Below are positions 1 through 11,400 of a stretch of 64,000 nucleotides of DNA, piece after piece (positions within the stretch are counted from its first letter, which is position 1; every line of letters starts with the position of its first letter). Position numbers and translations under genes: made by a program. Under the pieces are notes generated by a model, which saw only the letters and a program-made list of their open reading frames with translations, was not told where the DNA came from and did not search any database. The DNA is from Globisporangium splendens (lineage: Eukaryota; Oomycota; Peronosporomycetes; Pythiales; Pythiaceae). Location of the stretch: assembly GCA_006386115.1 (NCBI GenBank), contig VFIW01000048.1:248001-312000 (forward strand), written 5' to 3'.

Positions 1-1086
1 GCCAAAACACGTACCCGGCGTCATCGTCGCGAAGAAGCCGTTGCCGTAGGCTGCGAGCGAGATGCAGCCGCTGATCACGATGTAGAAGAACTCGCCGACG
101 TCGCCCTGGCGGAAAATGTAGTCGCCCGATTTGTAGCGCGCGTACACGCTGTGCTTGGCGATGTCGTGGTACGCGGCGTCCGGGAGACTTGCGTTCGCAA
201 AGTATTTGATGCTCGAGAGCCATTTGCGGATATGGCGCACGTCGGCTCCCGATCGAGACTCGGGCGGCAGCTGGAGCCGTTCGTGAACGTTGTGCGCGTG
301 CGCGAGCGCCATAAGGTGCGAGACGCGCTCAGGGTAGCGTCTCCGCATCACAAACGATGCGTTTGTATCGTTTGTTGCCTGTGCGGTCGAGGCTGCTGCG
401 AGCGTTGTGAGCGTGTTGGCGCTCAACTGGGAGTTTCTTCGCAGTGCGTTAGCAGTAGGACTGGTTGTGGCGAAGGCGTTCGCATGCGCGGCCACAGCTA
501 CGACGGAGGACCGCGGTTCGTCCCAAAAGCTGACGTGCTCCTTCCACACGCGCCGGTTGGTCTTCGTGAACTGCATGCGATCGAGCATCGTGATGTATGT
601 AATGATGATCGTGAGGCGGCGAAACACGATACGCAGCGGCGGAAGAGCTGCGACGACTTCGACGAGCTCAAAGTCCTCCGGGTGGGTCTTGGCAATGAAC
701 TGCACGGTCTTGATCTTCGTGAAGATGTCACCGATGCTGCGGTATCGCTTGCGACTGCGCACGGCGATCACGCTTTGGTCATGGATCTCGTAGAACGCTA
801 AGTCCTCGTCGCCCTCGAGCAAGTCGCCGTGCAGGTACAGCCGCTGGTCTTCGAACGGGATGCCGAACTCGCGCTGCAGCATTGCCTGAAGTGCGATCAG
901 CGAGACCGAGCGGTGCACTCGAAGTCGCTGGAGCTCGGTGAGGTTGGGCAGCTGGAAGAATACGTCAAAGCGGAGGTCCTGCTCACTTCGCCTGTTTGAG
1001 AGCGAGCGGCGCAGGTGGTGCGGTACAAACGCAGTCGAGGTCTTGCGAGGAGGAGAAGACGAAGAGTGTCCAGCACCAGGGAACAT
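1..1086 (-). CDS. Ubiquitin-like plus cyclic-nucleotide-binding domain protein (C-terminus beyond window)
   Basis: An uninterrupted minus-strand reading frame of 362 codons starts at an ATG at 1086-1084 and runs off the left edge. After a Ser/Pro-rich leader, residues 41-112 read like a ubiquitin fold (LQAMLQREFGIPFEDQRLYL, then LHGDLLEGDEDL and SVIAVRS). Residues about 200-240 are Ala/Thr-rich. From about residue 290 the sequence becomes a cyclic-nucleotide-binding domain, with IFRQGDVGEFFYIVISG typical of the first beta-barrel strands of PKA-regulatory and CNG domains. The phosphate-binding cassette would lie beyond the window. Role unknown; binding of cAMP or cGMP is inferred only from the fold. 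No intron is needed. An upstream stretch to 1417 is also open in another frame but shows no recognisable protein. Confidence 0.7.
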   Translation of the reverse strand, partial: MFPGAGHSSSSPPRKTSTAFVPHHLRRSLSNRRSEQDLRFDVFFQLPNLTELQRLRVHRSVSLIALQAMLQREFGIPFEDQRLYLHGDLLEGDEDLAFYEIHDQSVIAVRSRKRYRSIGDIFTKIKTVQFIAKTHPEDFELVEVVAALPPLRIVFRRLTIIITYITMLDRMQFTKTNRRVWKEHVSFWDEPRSSVVAVAAHANAFATTSPTANALRRNSQLSANTLTTLAAASTAQATNDTNASFVMRRRYPERVSHLMALAHAHNVHERLQLPPESRSGADVRHIRKWLSSIKYFANASLPDAAYHDIAKHSVYARYKSGDYIFRQGDVGEFFYIVISGCISLAAYGNGFFATMTPGTCFG

Positions 1087-2400
1087 TGAGGCTAAAGTGG
1101 ACGCACGCCTCACGAGCGGAGGTTGCGGCATGACCACGGACGGTGTGAACGCTTCCGTACTGTCCATGGTGAAATGTTGGCTTCTCAAGCGCTTCAACAA
1201 GTGGAGTTCGAGCTTGTTTGGACGATCGCAAGTACGAAATCGCCAACGAACAAAGGCTTAAAAATACCTCGACTGCGCGAGCTAAACAGCAATCATTGCG
1301 AAGAAACAAATAGGAGATCTGCTGTCTTGCGCTGGCGGACTTATAAGGATTGACATTTGTTCGCCTGCTGAGGAACGCGGATCTGCCAATGTCGAGACCC
1401 CCAACCTTGTCGTGCACAGTCTGCTTCCGTGCGGATGCGCGTCTGGGATTTCGACTGTGAAAACCGAGTCGGAACGACGGGTTTGCCGCAGAAGAAGTTG
1501 CAAGACAGCGCGAGTCGAGGCTCGTAGGTAGTAAGAATCCGGCAACTCCAGAGGTGAAGCGATCCTTCGAAGCAAGCCTGTTCGAACCTCGTCCTGAAAG
1601 TCGAGGGTCTGTAGAACTGAGTCGTGGAAGCTGTTCATTGAAAGTGGCGCGAAGCTAAGCAATCAGCAAAAAACAAAACTTGCACGGTCTACAACAGGTC
1701 ATATTGTTGCGTTGGTTTGGACTTAACACCAAATGGTCTGGCAAATGAGAGGTCGTACTATTTGGGTCTGATCTCGATTCTACACGGTCTCAAATTGGCT
1801 GCAGCAACGAGGGCTAGGGTGATGATGAACTTTGAGGATAGGTCAATGAACTTTAGATCTGGTCGAGCTTTTGTGTGGTCTGAAAATGGTCAAAAGGGGA
1901 AGGGTTGGTGATTTCTTGTTGGTCAACTTCGGATCTGTTTCTGGAGTTGATCTGTCCTTTGGACGGACCTGGCTCACATTCACTGGTTTTTGATTTGCCA
2001 GCGTGCATGGCATCAGACCCAGACCTAAAGACAACGTTTGGCTGAAAATGGTAGCTTCGTCAACACCATCTCTCAGATTTGGCTCACATTTGTCACGCAT
2101 GTGAATTTTCTGCGTTCATTGCGTCATCGATACGAATGGTCTGCGATCATTGCATCATCAATGCGATTGACACTCCATGACGCCACCATGGCCCATGCCA
2201 TGCGTACAAAGATCTTTGCTACCTTCGGTGGTGCAACTTTCAAGAAAGGTCTCACTGCCTCACGAAGGGAGCTCGTCATACCATCAATCTACAAGCAAAA
2301 ACAGATAGCTACATCATCTCGCTTTTCATTTTCAAGCCTGCTTGTTGGAGTCATCTTTCTCGCCGCTGGACTACACATTCCAATTTCTTGACCTGCGTTA
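1087..2400. other. Intergenic region, no gene recognised
   Basis: About 1.3 kb between the start of the CNBD gene and the end of the dynein pseudogene. Several short open frames exist on both strands (the longest about 140 codons) but none resembles a known protein or shows a convincing exon structure. The stretch 1690-2200 is unusually rich in GGTCT/GGTCTG words on the plus strand, which may reflect an old degenerate repeat. Confidence 0.5.
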
Positions 2401-5400
2401 CTACGTGTCTAACTGCGTGAGCAGCGCGACGCCGCGGCGGATCCAGTGCTTCTGGCGGTGCATCGGCGCCATGGGGATGCGGATGGACATGACAAAATTG
2501 GTCGAGTGGCCCGTGGTCGAGAGCATGCCCTGACGCAGCGACGTCTTGTACACGGGACAGAGGTACACGTGCGCCGTGCCGCTCGGGTCCGTGTCCTTGA
2601 TCGGCTCGATGTCGTCGCGCTTCTTTGGCAGCAGGTGGATGATCGGCATGGCCACGTGCAACTCGCGGTGGCGCGACTCGGCGATCACCATCTTGTCCGA
2701 GTCCCAGCGCGCGCCTTCCATGAAGAGCCCCTCGACGAACGCGCCGTCCTCGGCCTTCTCCTCCACGTAGTTCGTGGGCAGCACGACCATGTCGTAGCCG
2801 ATCTGGTCGATCGGCAGCTGGTGTTTCCGCGCGAAATTCTGCTGTGTGGCCGTGATAAACGCCTGCGTGAAGAAGAACCCTGAGATCCAAAACACGGGCG
2901 GCGAGGCTCCACGGTCGATCCACATCTGCAGGAACGCGAGACGTGCAAGGAAGTCCGTGACCCAGCTGCCGAGAGGTTTCAGCGACGGGTACACGGCCAA
3001 CTCCCCGACCGACGAGATGTTGCTCATCATCTCGGCTGGATCCGACGCGTTGTAGCACGCCTCCCACATCGGCAGCTCCGACTCAAACTGCTCGCTGAAC
3101 ATGCTCAGCGCAGGCAAGTCGTTCAGTCCGAGGATGTTGCCCCAGGTCTTGTCGTTCAGCCACGACTCGGTGCCGACCGGCTTCGGCTTCGCGAGCTCCA
3201 TTTGCGTGTTGCCCGTGAAGAAATAGCGCAACTCGGTATTGTTGATCGTGCCGTTGCCCACGAGCACCTTGACTGCGAGCAGGAACGCAAACAGCAGCTT
3301 GTCCTTCTCGAACAGCGAGCGACACACGTTGCGGCACAACACGAACGTGAGCGTGTCGTTGAGGTTCGCCAGCCGCGTCAGGAGATGTGTCGACTTGTCC
3401 GCTCGTCCGATCGAGAACACGAACAGGTTGATGAACCACTCGAGCGCGTACTGGTACATCGGATCGATGATCGAGAGATCCGCAATACAGAAAAACAACT
3501 GTGAGGCGCGAAATGCGACCGGCTGGTACCCTTGGCGCTTCTCCGCGATCATTTGCTGCGTGATCGCTGCTTCGCGCACCTTTTCCTCAATTTTGTTGGC
3601 CGTGATCTTGGACGCGCCTAGCGTATCGATGAGCCGCTCGTCGTCGAGGATGTTGCCCTCGGCGCTCTGCAGCAAGTACAGGATCTTGTCTTCGATCTCC
3701 TTGAGCGTCTTCTTGTTGGCCGCGTCTTCGAGCACGAGCTCCTCGCGCTGCTGTTCCAGTACAGGCTCCTTTTTCGCGACCGCGATCCCCAGCATCTGGT
3801 CCTGCAGTCCCTCCTCAGTGGCCATAAAGTTGAGCAAATTGACCTTCACGCACGTCTCAGGCGGGTAATGCGGGTTGCGCAGCTTCGTGGTCATGTACAA
3901 GCGAAAGTTGGCGTCGTACTCGATCGTGTTATCCCCCAAGCGGATCGTCGCGACGCCGCCGCTCTTGATCACCTGCTTCAGCAGCACGGGCTCCAGCATC
4001 GGATCAATCTCCTCGGGGATGTTCTCAATGAGCACGGCAGCACCGATCATGATCGAGTTCTCCAGCATACGCACGAACCCAGCTTGCGATTGCTTGACGG
4101 CTTTCAGGTTGTTGCTCTCCTCCATGTTCTTCACCCACCGGTTCGCCTGTCCCTGGGGGTCGATCATGAGCGGCCACCGGTTGCTTCGCTGCAGCATAAT
4201 CGCATTGTCGATCGAGAACGAGTCGTTCGGCAGCTTTGCGATCGCCCATTCGCGAATCTTGACGGGATCGCCGAGTGTGACGGTCAATGAGAACTTATCC
4301 GAGCATGTGATGGTCTTCTTGCTGAGCTCAAGACCTCAATGCGCAAGCGCTTTTTCGCGATACACGCTAGTAAATGCTCCCAGGTACGCAATCACCCCGG
4401 ACGAGAGCATGATGTCGCCGACCACGTTGTCGTACACGACTTGCAGCTTCGCAGACATTTCGATCCACCACGCTTTTTCACCACCTAGTCCGCCGATCAG
4501 CTGCGTCGCGCGTGTGAGCTTCTTGGAACAGTCGTCGACCTGGAATTGCAAATCCGCTTTCTTCTTGTACGCGGGAGCCAGGTCGGCTTCCAGCTTCGCG
4601 ACTTTGTCGAGCACCACTTGCAGCGCGTCCTGCTTCCCTTTCAACTCGCTTTGCGCTTTCTCCAAGGCCGCTGTCGCTGTCTTCAGCGCTTTGCGCTTCG
4701 GTGCCACAACTTTGGCGACGCGATCGTACACCACCATCGCATGTACCCAACTACACAAACCCGAGGCTGCGACGGACGCTTTCCGGATTTTCTCGGCCGA
4801 AAAATCGGGATTCGGCGCGCACGGAATCACTTTCTCCATCGCGTCTGGCGGGATGTTGTCTTTGTCGTACTCGGGCAAGTTTTGCAGGAACCGCGTGTCG
4901 CTGAGCAGGTTTTTCTGTGCTGGAACCCAGTAATCGTCGATTTTCTTGGTGCCTCCGTTCGGGTCTTTCACCTTCAGTGGCGCAACGTTCATCATGATGT
5001 ACACGGCTTCCATCACGAGCTTGACGGCGTCTGGCGGCTTCTTCATCGCTTTGATCTCCGTGATGTCGCCTTTCGTGAGCGTCTGGAGCGCCTTCACAAC
5101 ATTCTCGAGCGCCGGGATCACTTCGGCGAGCTCAGCCTCGCAACTCTCCTTGATACCGTTCGCTTCGGCAGCTTGCTCGTTACAGAGCTTCTCTTCGGCT
5201 GCGACCACATCTTTTGTCACGTTTGCTTCTTTTTGCTCGCGCGAGATCGTCTCAAGCAGCACGTCGGTCTCGATCGTCGCGACCTTGAGCATCGGCTGCA
5301 GCGCCTCGAGTTCGACCTGCATCTTCTCGACCTGGTCGGCCGTCTCCATGAGCTTAGTGAGTCCATTGTCGTACCGTTTCTTCATCGTCATGACCTCGAT

Positions 5401-8400
5401 TCGTTTGTTCTTCAGCAGTTTCTTGAACGTATTGATCAGCTCCAGATACGACGTTGGCGTGATGTAGTAGTGTCGTCGCAGCGACTGGAGGAAATCCTGG
5501 CTCATGCTTTCCTGCATATCAACGCACACGTCGACGATTCCTGCCTTCACCTGCGCAGGAAGATCGACATCGACGAGGAAATGATCCGCGACGGACCGCA
5601 GCGCTTCGTCGGGCCATTCCGTGAACCAGTCGATAGTGCAGCAGTTCACGAGCGAAGGGAACATACGAAGTCGTCGACGGAATGCATCTCCGATCGGCGA
5701 GAGTGCCAGCACAACGTGCAAATTGGTGCGACACCGACTGACAAAGAAGTTGTAGATCTCGGCGCTGTTGCCAGTGTTCACGCCAGAAGCCGACGCTGAC
5801 GCCTCGAGCGCTTCGTTGATCTGCATCGTTTCGTCATTTTGCCACAGATTTGCGACTTCGCCCGTGTTCAAGATGCCATTGATATCCTCCAGATACGCTT
5901 CTTCGACGATCTGCGTGTCGGAAAACAGGAACACGGTCGGGTGGTTGTTGACGCCCGTCATCTGCAGCACTTTCTTGAGATCACTCCGCCATTCGTTGCG
6001 GGAATAGGACTTGGAGATCTCGATCTGGAAAAGCTTGTACTCGGCCATGAACACCGCGAGCGTCGTCAGACTCTTACGGCCACTGCCTCCCACACCGACT
6101 AGCAACGCGTTGCCGTACGGTTGGTGGATCACGCGAGAAATACGCGCGATGTGCTCAATTGCATTCTGGAAAAGCACCAGACTCATTGGTGCCGAGCTCA
6201 TGTTGTTGTAGTCATCCAGGTACACATGCATGGAGCTCTGGAGCAGGTCCCAGCACGCCCTTGCGACACTTGTCGAGCTTCGACTCGATGATGGCCTGCG
6301 TCTGGTTCGCACTCGTCTGCGCCGAGAAGTTCATGAAAATCGACAAAAACGTCTCGTTCATGCCGCTGATGATCTTCTTCTTAATCGACACGGATTTCCC
6401 CGTCCCCGTGTCGCCCGTATAGAGCACGTGGAAATGGTGGCACAGCAGCGTGTCGAGAATCCACGCATTGTGCTCGGTGTCAATGGTCGGCACTAGAATC
6501 GACGTGAACTGGGCATCGCGCGGGATCGCAAACGTCCCTGATGCCTCCATCTAGTTGCTCCAGTTCCCTTTCTTCGCATCGAAACGATAGTCGTAGACCA
6601 ACCGTTCGTCTGGAATCGCGAGTTGCGCGGAACGACTCGAGACAGGGTACGAAGGATTCTTTGCCACAAAGTCTTCGAAAAAGCCGCGAGACGCATCATA
6701 ATCGACGACCGCGCCAGTCAAGAAGTCACGCACGTATCGGTCGAATAGCAGCCGCGATTTCCAGTCCACACACGCGCCGATGGACCAGATGATTGCTTTG
6801 ATTACCAGACACTCGAGCACTTTGTTCGTATCGGACGCGATGCCGTCGGGGCAGTTCAGTGCGCATTCAAAGAGCCGAAGCAGCGAACACCATGCTCGAG
6901 AAACGTCACGGGAGTGGGGACAGTGCAATTCTTTTCGACAAAGTAGAGCATCGGCGGTACGAGCCACAGAAACGTTTCTTCAAGGAAGCCTTTCTTTGAC
7001 TCGTACTCGACAGGCAGTCGTGTCCGAAGCCACGTGCGCATGAGCACCTCCCAGCCCAGGTTCTTGGGCTCCACGAATACCATCCCGACGCGAGACACTG
7101 TCGCTGGCGAGGCTTCCTCGAGGTCCTCGGTCTCAAACATCATGCGCATGCGGTCGGCCATTTTCACGATCTCGCCGCTCATGAGACACAGCTTCTTGTT
7201 GTCGTCCAGCACCGTGTTCATGTTTTCGATCCAGACGGCGTCCACGGGTCCGTCAAACATGACCCACTGCAGGTCCTCGCTCGTGTCGCGCGCGCATTCG
7301 CGATACGTGCATGCGAGCACGCCGTCGGACCACTCGTGCGTGTTCTCATCAAAATTGCCGTACAGTTGGCCGCTGGTGATTGATTTCGGATTCATCGTGT
7401 GGATCAGCACGCGGTTCTGGAACGCGCTGTTGCTCTCGGTGTTGCACGCGGTCATGGCCGTCGCGAGCGTGTGCACGATGCACGTTTTGCCTGATCCGGT
7501 TTGCCCGACGATCATCAGACCGTGGCGCACTTGCACGGTCTCGTAAAACTGGATCACCTTCATCTTGAACTCTGGTTTGCACTCCAGTGGGATCGAAATA
7601 TCAGGGATGATGCTGACGCCTTGCTCGCAGATCGTATCGATCATCAGCAGCAGCGCGCCGTGGTCCGGGTTCGGCAAGTGCGCACCAGGGAACAGGTCCG
7701 ACGTGATGCCACGGAAAAGCGGCAAGTCGTCGGTCGTGAACTTGGGAAGGTTGACATCCTGGACAGAGCGCAAGACAATCTTGTCCTCCGTCCAAAACGG
7801 ATCGTTGCCCAGCAGTTGACGCAGGTGGCCCGCAGCGACGAGAATCGAGTTCACGGCACGCATCCCGCAGTCGTAGTGCTTTTGTGATGACAGCTGCTCG
7901 GACGAGAGCTGCAGCACCTGCGTGAGTTTTCTGGCATTGCTGCGTGCGTTTGAGAACCCGAACGAGTACAGACGGATCTCCGAGATCAGCGCGTAATCCG
8001 GCACCATCATCGCGCACGGACGGAAGAGCGCCTTGAGGTTGTCAGGCAGCTCGGGACGACCGGCGTAGCCAGGGTTCATCGTGATAAACACGTTCGCGCT
8101 CGCATTGAGCTTGATGAACGTGCCTTCAAAGAGGAACTTGTCCACATTTGCCTTCTTGCCTTCGTTGATCGTCAAGATCTGCTGGGCGATGACCGAGAGC
8201 ACTTCGATGTTGATTCGATTGAGCTCGTCGAAACAGCACCACGAGCCACAACCTGCGAGCCCCTTGAAGACTTTCGCCATCGCTAGGTAATCCAGCCCAT
8301 CGGAGCAGTTGAACACGACGCACTGGATCGCGATCGCCTTGGAGAGATCCTTCACAGTCTCGGTCTTCCCCGTTCCAGCAGGACCCTCGGGTGCTCCTCC

Positions 8401-11400
8401 GTACAGCAAATCAATGGCACCCATCATGGTGCGATAGCAACGATCCGTCAGCGGCGTGATCACAAGTCGCATTGAGTTGCCCAGATACTCGTAGCCGTAC
8501 TTGACGCGCGCATTCACGATTCGAGCCTGCAAATCCAACACACCAGCCGTCTTCGCGCCTTCAATCCAGTAGTACCGCAGTTGCGAGATCCATTCAAAGT
8601 CCTGGTCGTTCTCGACACTTTTTTCAATCACGTGCACGATCGTATCGCGAGCACGAACGTCGATCACGACCAAGGCGCCGATCGTGGTCCGCTCGAGCTT
8701 GGTGAGGCTGCCACGAACGAGGATCACTACTTTATCCAACTGCTTGTTGAGCACTTCCACGTACGCCCTCAATCCTACGTTGCCGTTCTGGTTGATCGCG
8801 CGCGTCGCGTCTTGAGTCCAGTACACTTGCGAGGCCGCGAGAACAACTTGCGCTGGCCATTTCAGGATCCACGTCTCTCTCGGTTCGTTCGAGTACGTGC
8901 CGATCGCTCGCTGCGTGTGATCGCAGACGCTATCCCATTGGTTTTGCTCCACTTCCAGGAGCCACACCTCGACGTTCCCTTTGTTCTTCGTACTCTCCGG
9001 ATTCACGGTCAGTCGGAGTGGGACGACTTCGCCCTCTGCCGAGATCATCTCGGTGATCAACAGGGTCTCTGTGAACGTCACCTTGCTGATGCCTTCAAAG
9101 CACTTGCCCAGGTGTGGCTGGATGGCCTTTGGTTCTTTGGTCTGAGAGAGAATCTCAAGCAGTTCATCGTTCGACAGGAAGAAGAATCGAGGGAAGTGCA
9201 AACGCTCCATCTCCAGGTAGTCATTCAGTCCCTTCTGGATCTCGTCCAGCTTTTCATTCGCCTTCTGGAATTTCTGCAGCAGTTTGTCCATCGCGACGAC
9301 CGTCATGAAGTTTGGGTCAGCCACGGTATCCTCCATCGTTTTCCGCCAAAGCGCATCGACGCTGGCAAATCGACGCGCCTCTGTTGGCATCTGGCGCATG
9401 ATATCCTCCGAGCTGAAGATCGCCTCCAGGTACAGCCACGTGCGCTGGCACGCCATCCATTCGTCGAGCAGCTGCTGCGAGTACTGCAGCTTTTTCTCCC
9501 ACGCCTTGCAGTCCTTCTCGACGCATTTGATGCATGGAGAGCCACGCATGATCTGTGTTTTCACTAGGTGATCATCGAGCATGGCGATAATGTCGTCGGT
9601 GCTCCGGATCAGGTACGTGCCGGTCTCTCGATACGGCACGCACTGGAACTCGATCTTCTCCCACTCGGCGATCATGGCATTCAGATTCTTCTGCAGCGAG
9701 TACTCCTTCTCCGCAAACGCTCCGATCTCCTGCACAGTCTCGATATGCTGCGTGATCCCCTTTTCGAGTAAAATGTTCAGCGTCAGCTCCTCTTCCGTTT
9801 CATCGAAGCCAACTTTCTGTCGTAGATTCTCCCAGTGACGTTCTTGTAGCGCAGGACTCGCGAGTGACTGGATCACAGGCAGGTACGCCTTGAACGCTTC
9901 GGTTCGCTCTCGTAACGCTAACGCGACCTCGGCCGATCCAGGCGCCTCTTCCATCAGCGTCTTGCTGAGCTTGTACGACGATTTCCACCATTCAGTGACC
10001 AGCGCCTCGATCTCAGGTCCTTTCAATTCGAGGAAGGGGCCATTGAGCCACGCTTGGCGGCTCTGATTGAACTCGGAGCACATGGTCCACAACTTGTAAT
10101 AGGGACTGAAATCCCCCTCAAGCTTGCCTAAAATCGAGTACTCGGTCGGCGGGAAGTTGAAAACGGCTTCGCGCGCATTGAAATCCAGTGCCTTGGTCTT
10201 GGCATCCTGGAGCGAGTCGAACAGATTCACAGCCAGCTCCACATACTTCTCGGTTTGATTGATCTCTCCGTAGAGCTTGAACGCCTGCACTTCGCTCTCA
10301 AAGCGCTCCAAGTCAAGTGCGAACGCTTCTTTCTCCAGCGCGAGCCTGTCCATCATTCGAACCTTGTCTTCCTCAAGCGCTGAATCACATGTGTCTGCAG
10401 CATGGGCGACTCGAAGTGGCCACTCCTTCGTCGAGTACGCCAGTTTGAAGTCTTCGTTCGAGGGTTTGTGCGAGAATTCGTTCATCGCGTCGAGACGCTC
10501 GTGGATTTGATCGACTTCCTTCACAATACCAGCGATCACAGCCTTGCTTTCGTTGACGAACTCCTTGAGCCTTGCTAGTTGCGCTTCGTTGGTCGGTTTG
10601 TCGTTGATTCTGCGAAGAATGGCTTCATAGCGCAGCGTGATATCCATATTTTTCTCTCGCGCGTCTCGGGCAATGCTGTCGATCAGCACGTTTCGGATCT
10701 CAATGGCTCTCGTTTTCAGATACTGCTTCAAATTCAACGTGTTGACACAGACTAGTGGCAATGGCACGGCGTCGTACGCGATGAGGTCAATGCGGAACGA
10801 GAGCTGATGGAACCGGCGGATCTGGCTGCAAATCTCTGACAAATAAACAGCAGGATCGGGCTGTTCCTTGAGCTCTGCGAGGTATTTGACAGGGTCAAAG
10901 TGCACAAAGTCCGTGTGCTTCTCGAACTCGGCGGTGAGCTGCTGCGCTGCTTCCATGGCCACGGTGACCATGTCGATGATTTGTTCTTTCGCGTGGGAAA
11001 TGCCATCGACGCACTCTGCGACGACAGCTCGATCTCCCTCGAAGTCTAATAAGCGACGCCTCTCGAGCGCTAAGAGGGACATGATGTCGCAGTCGATGGC
11101 GTCGATCTCTTGCACCGAAGAAAAAATGGCTTCCAGCGGCTCCACCATCACGGCTACGATCTCTTTCGTCGATGGCTCGACCACGACTCGTCCGTGCACA
11201 AAACCGAGTTGAACGTCAAACAGAGATGCGCGATGCGAGCGCCACTGCTCGTTCTCCGCCAACGGCGACACTGCAGTGGTTTCGCGCACAAACTCGACCC
11301 ACTCACGTATCGTCTGCGTGACGATCTGACGCAAATGCGCCGCCATGCGGATCTCGATGCCCGTGATGATTCGTCTCAGCTTGCTCGACAAGTACGCGTT

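Noticed and set aside
2351..4290. Long open frames opposite and beside the dynein 3' part (plus 238-aa and other frames)
   Set aside because: They are GC-rich shadow frames of the dynein coding sequence with Arg/His/Ala-rich composition and no family resemblance.
6200..6970. Introns as the explanation for the dynein frame breaks
   Set aside because: No GT/AG pair with consistent phase removes the stops, and whole conserved domains are absent from the DNA on either side.
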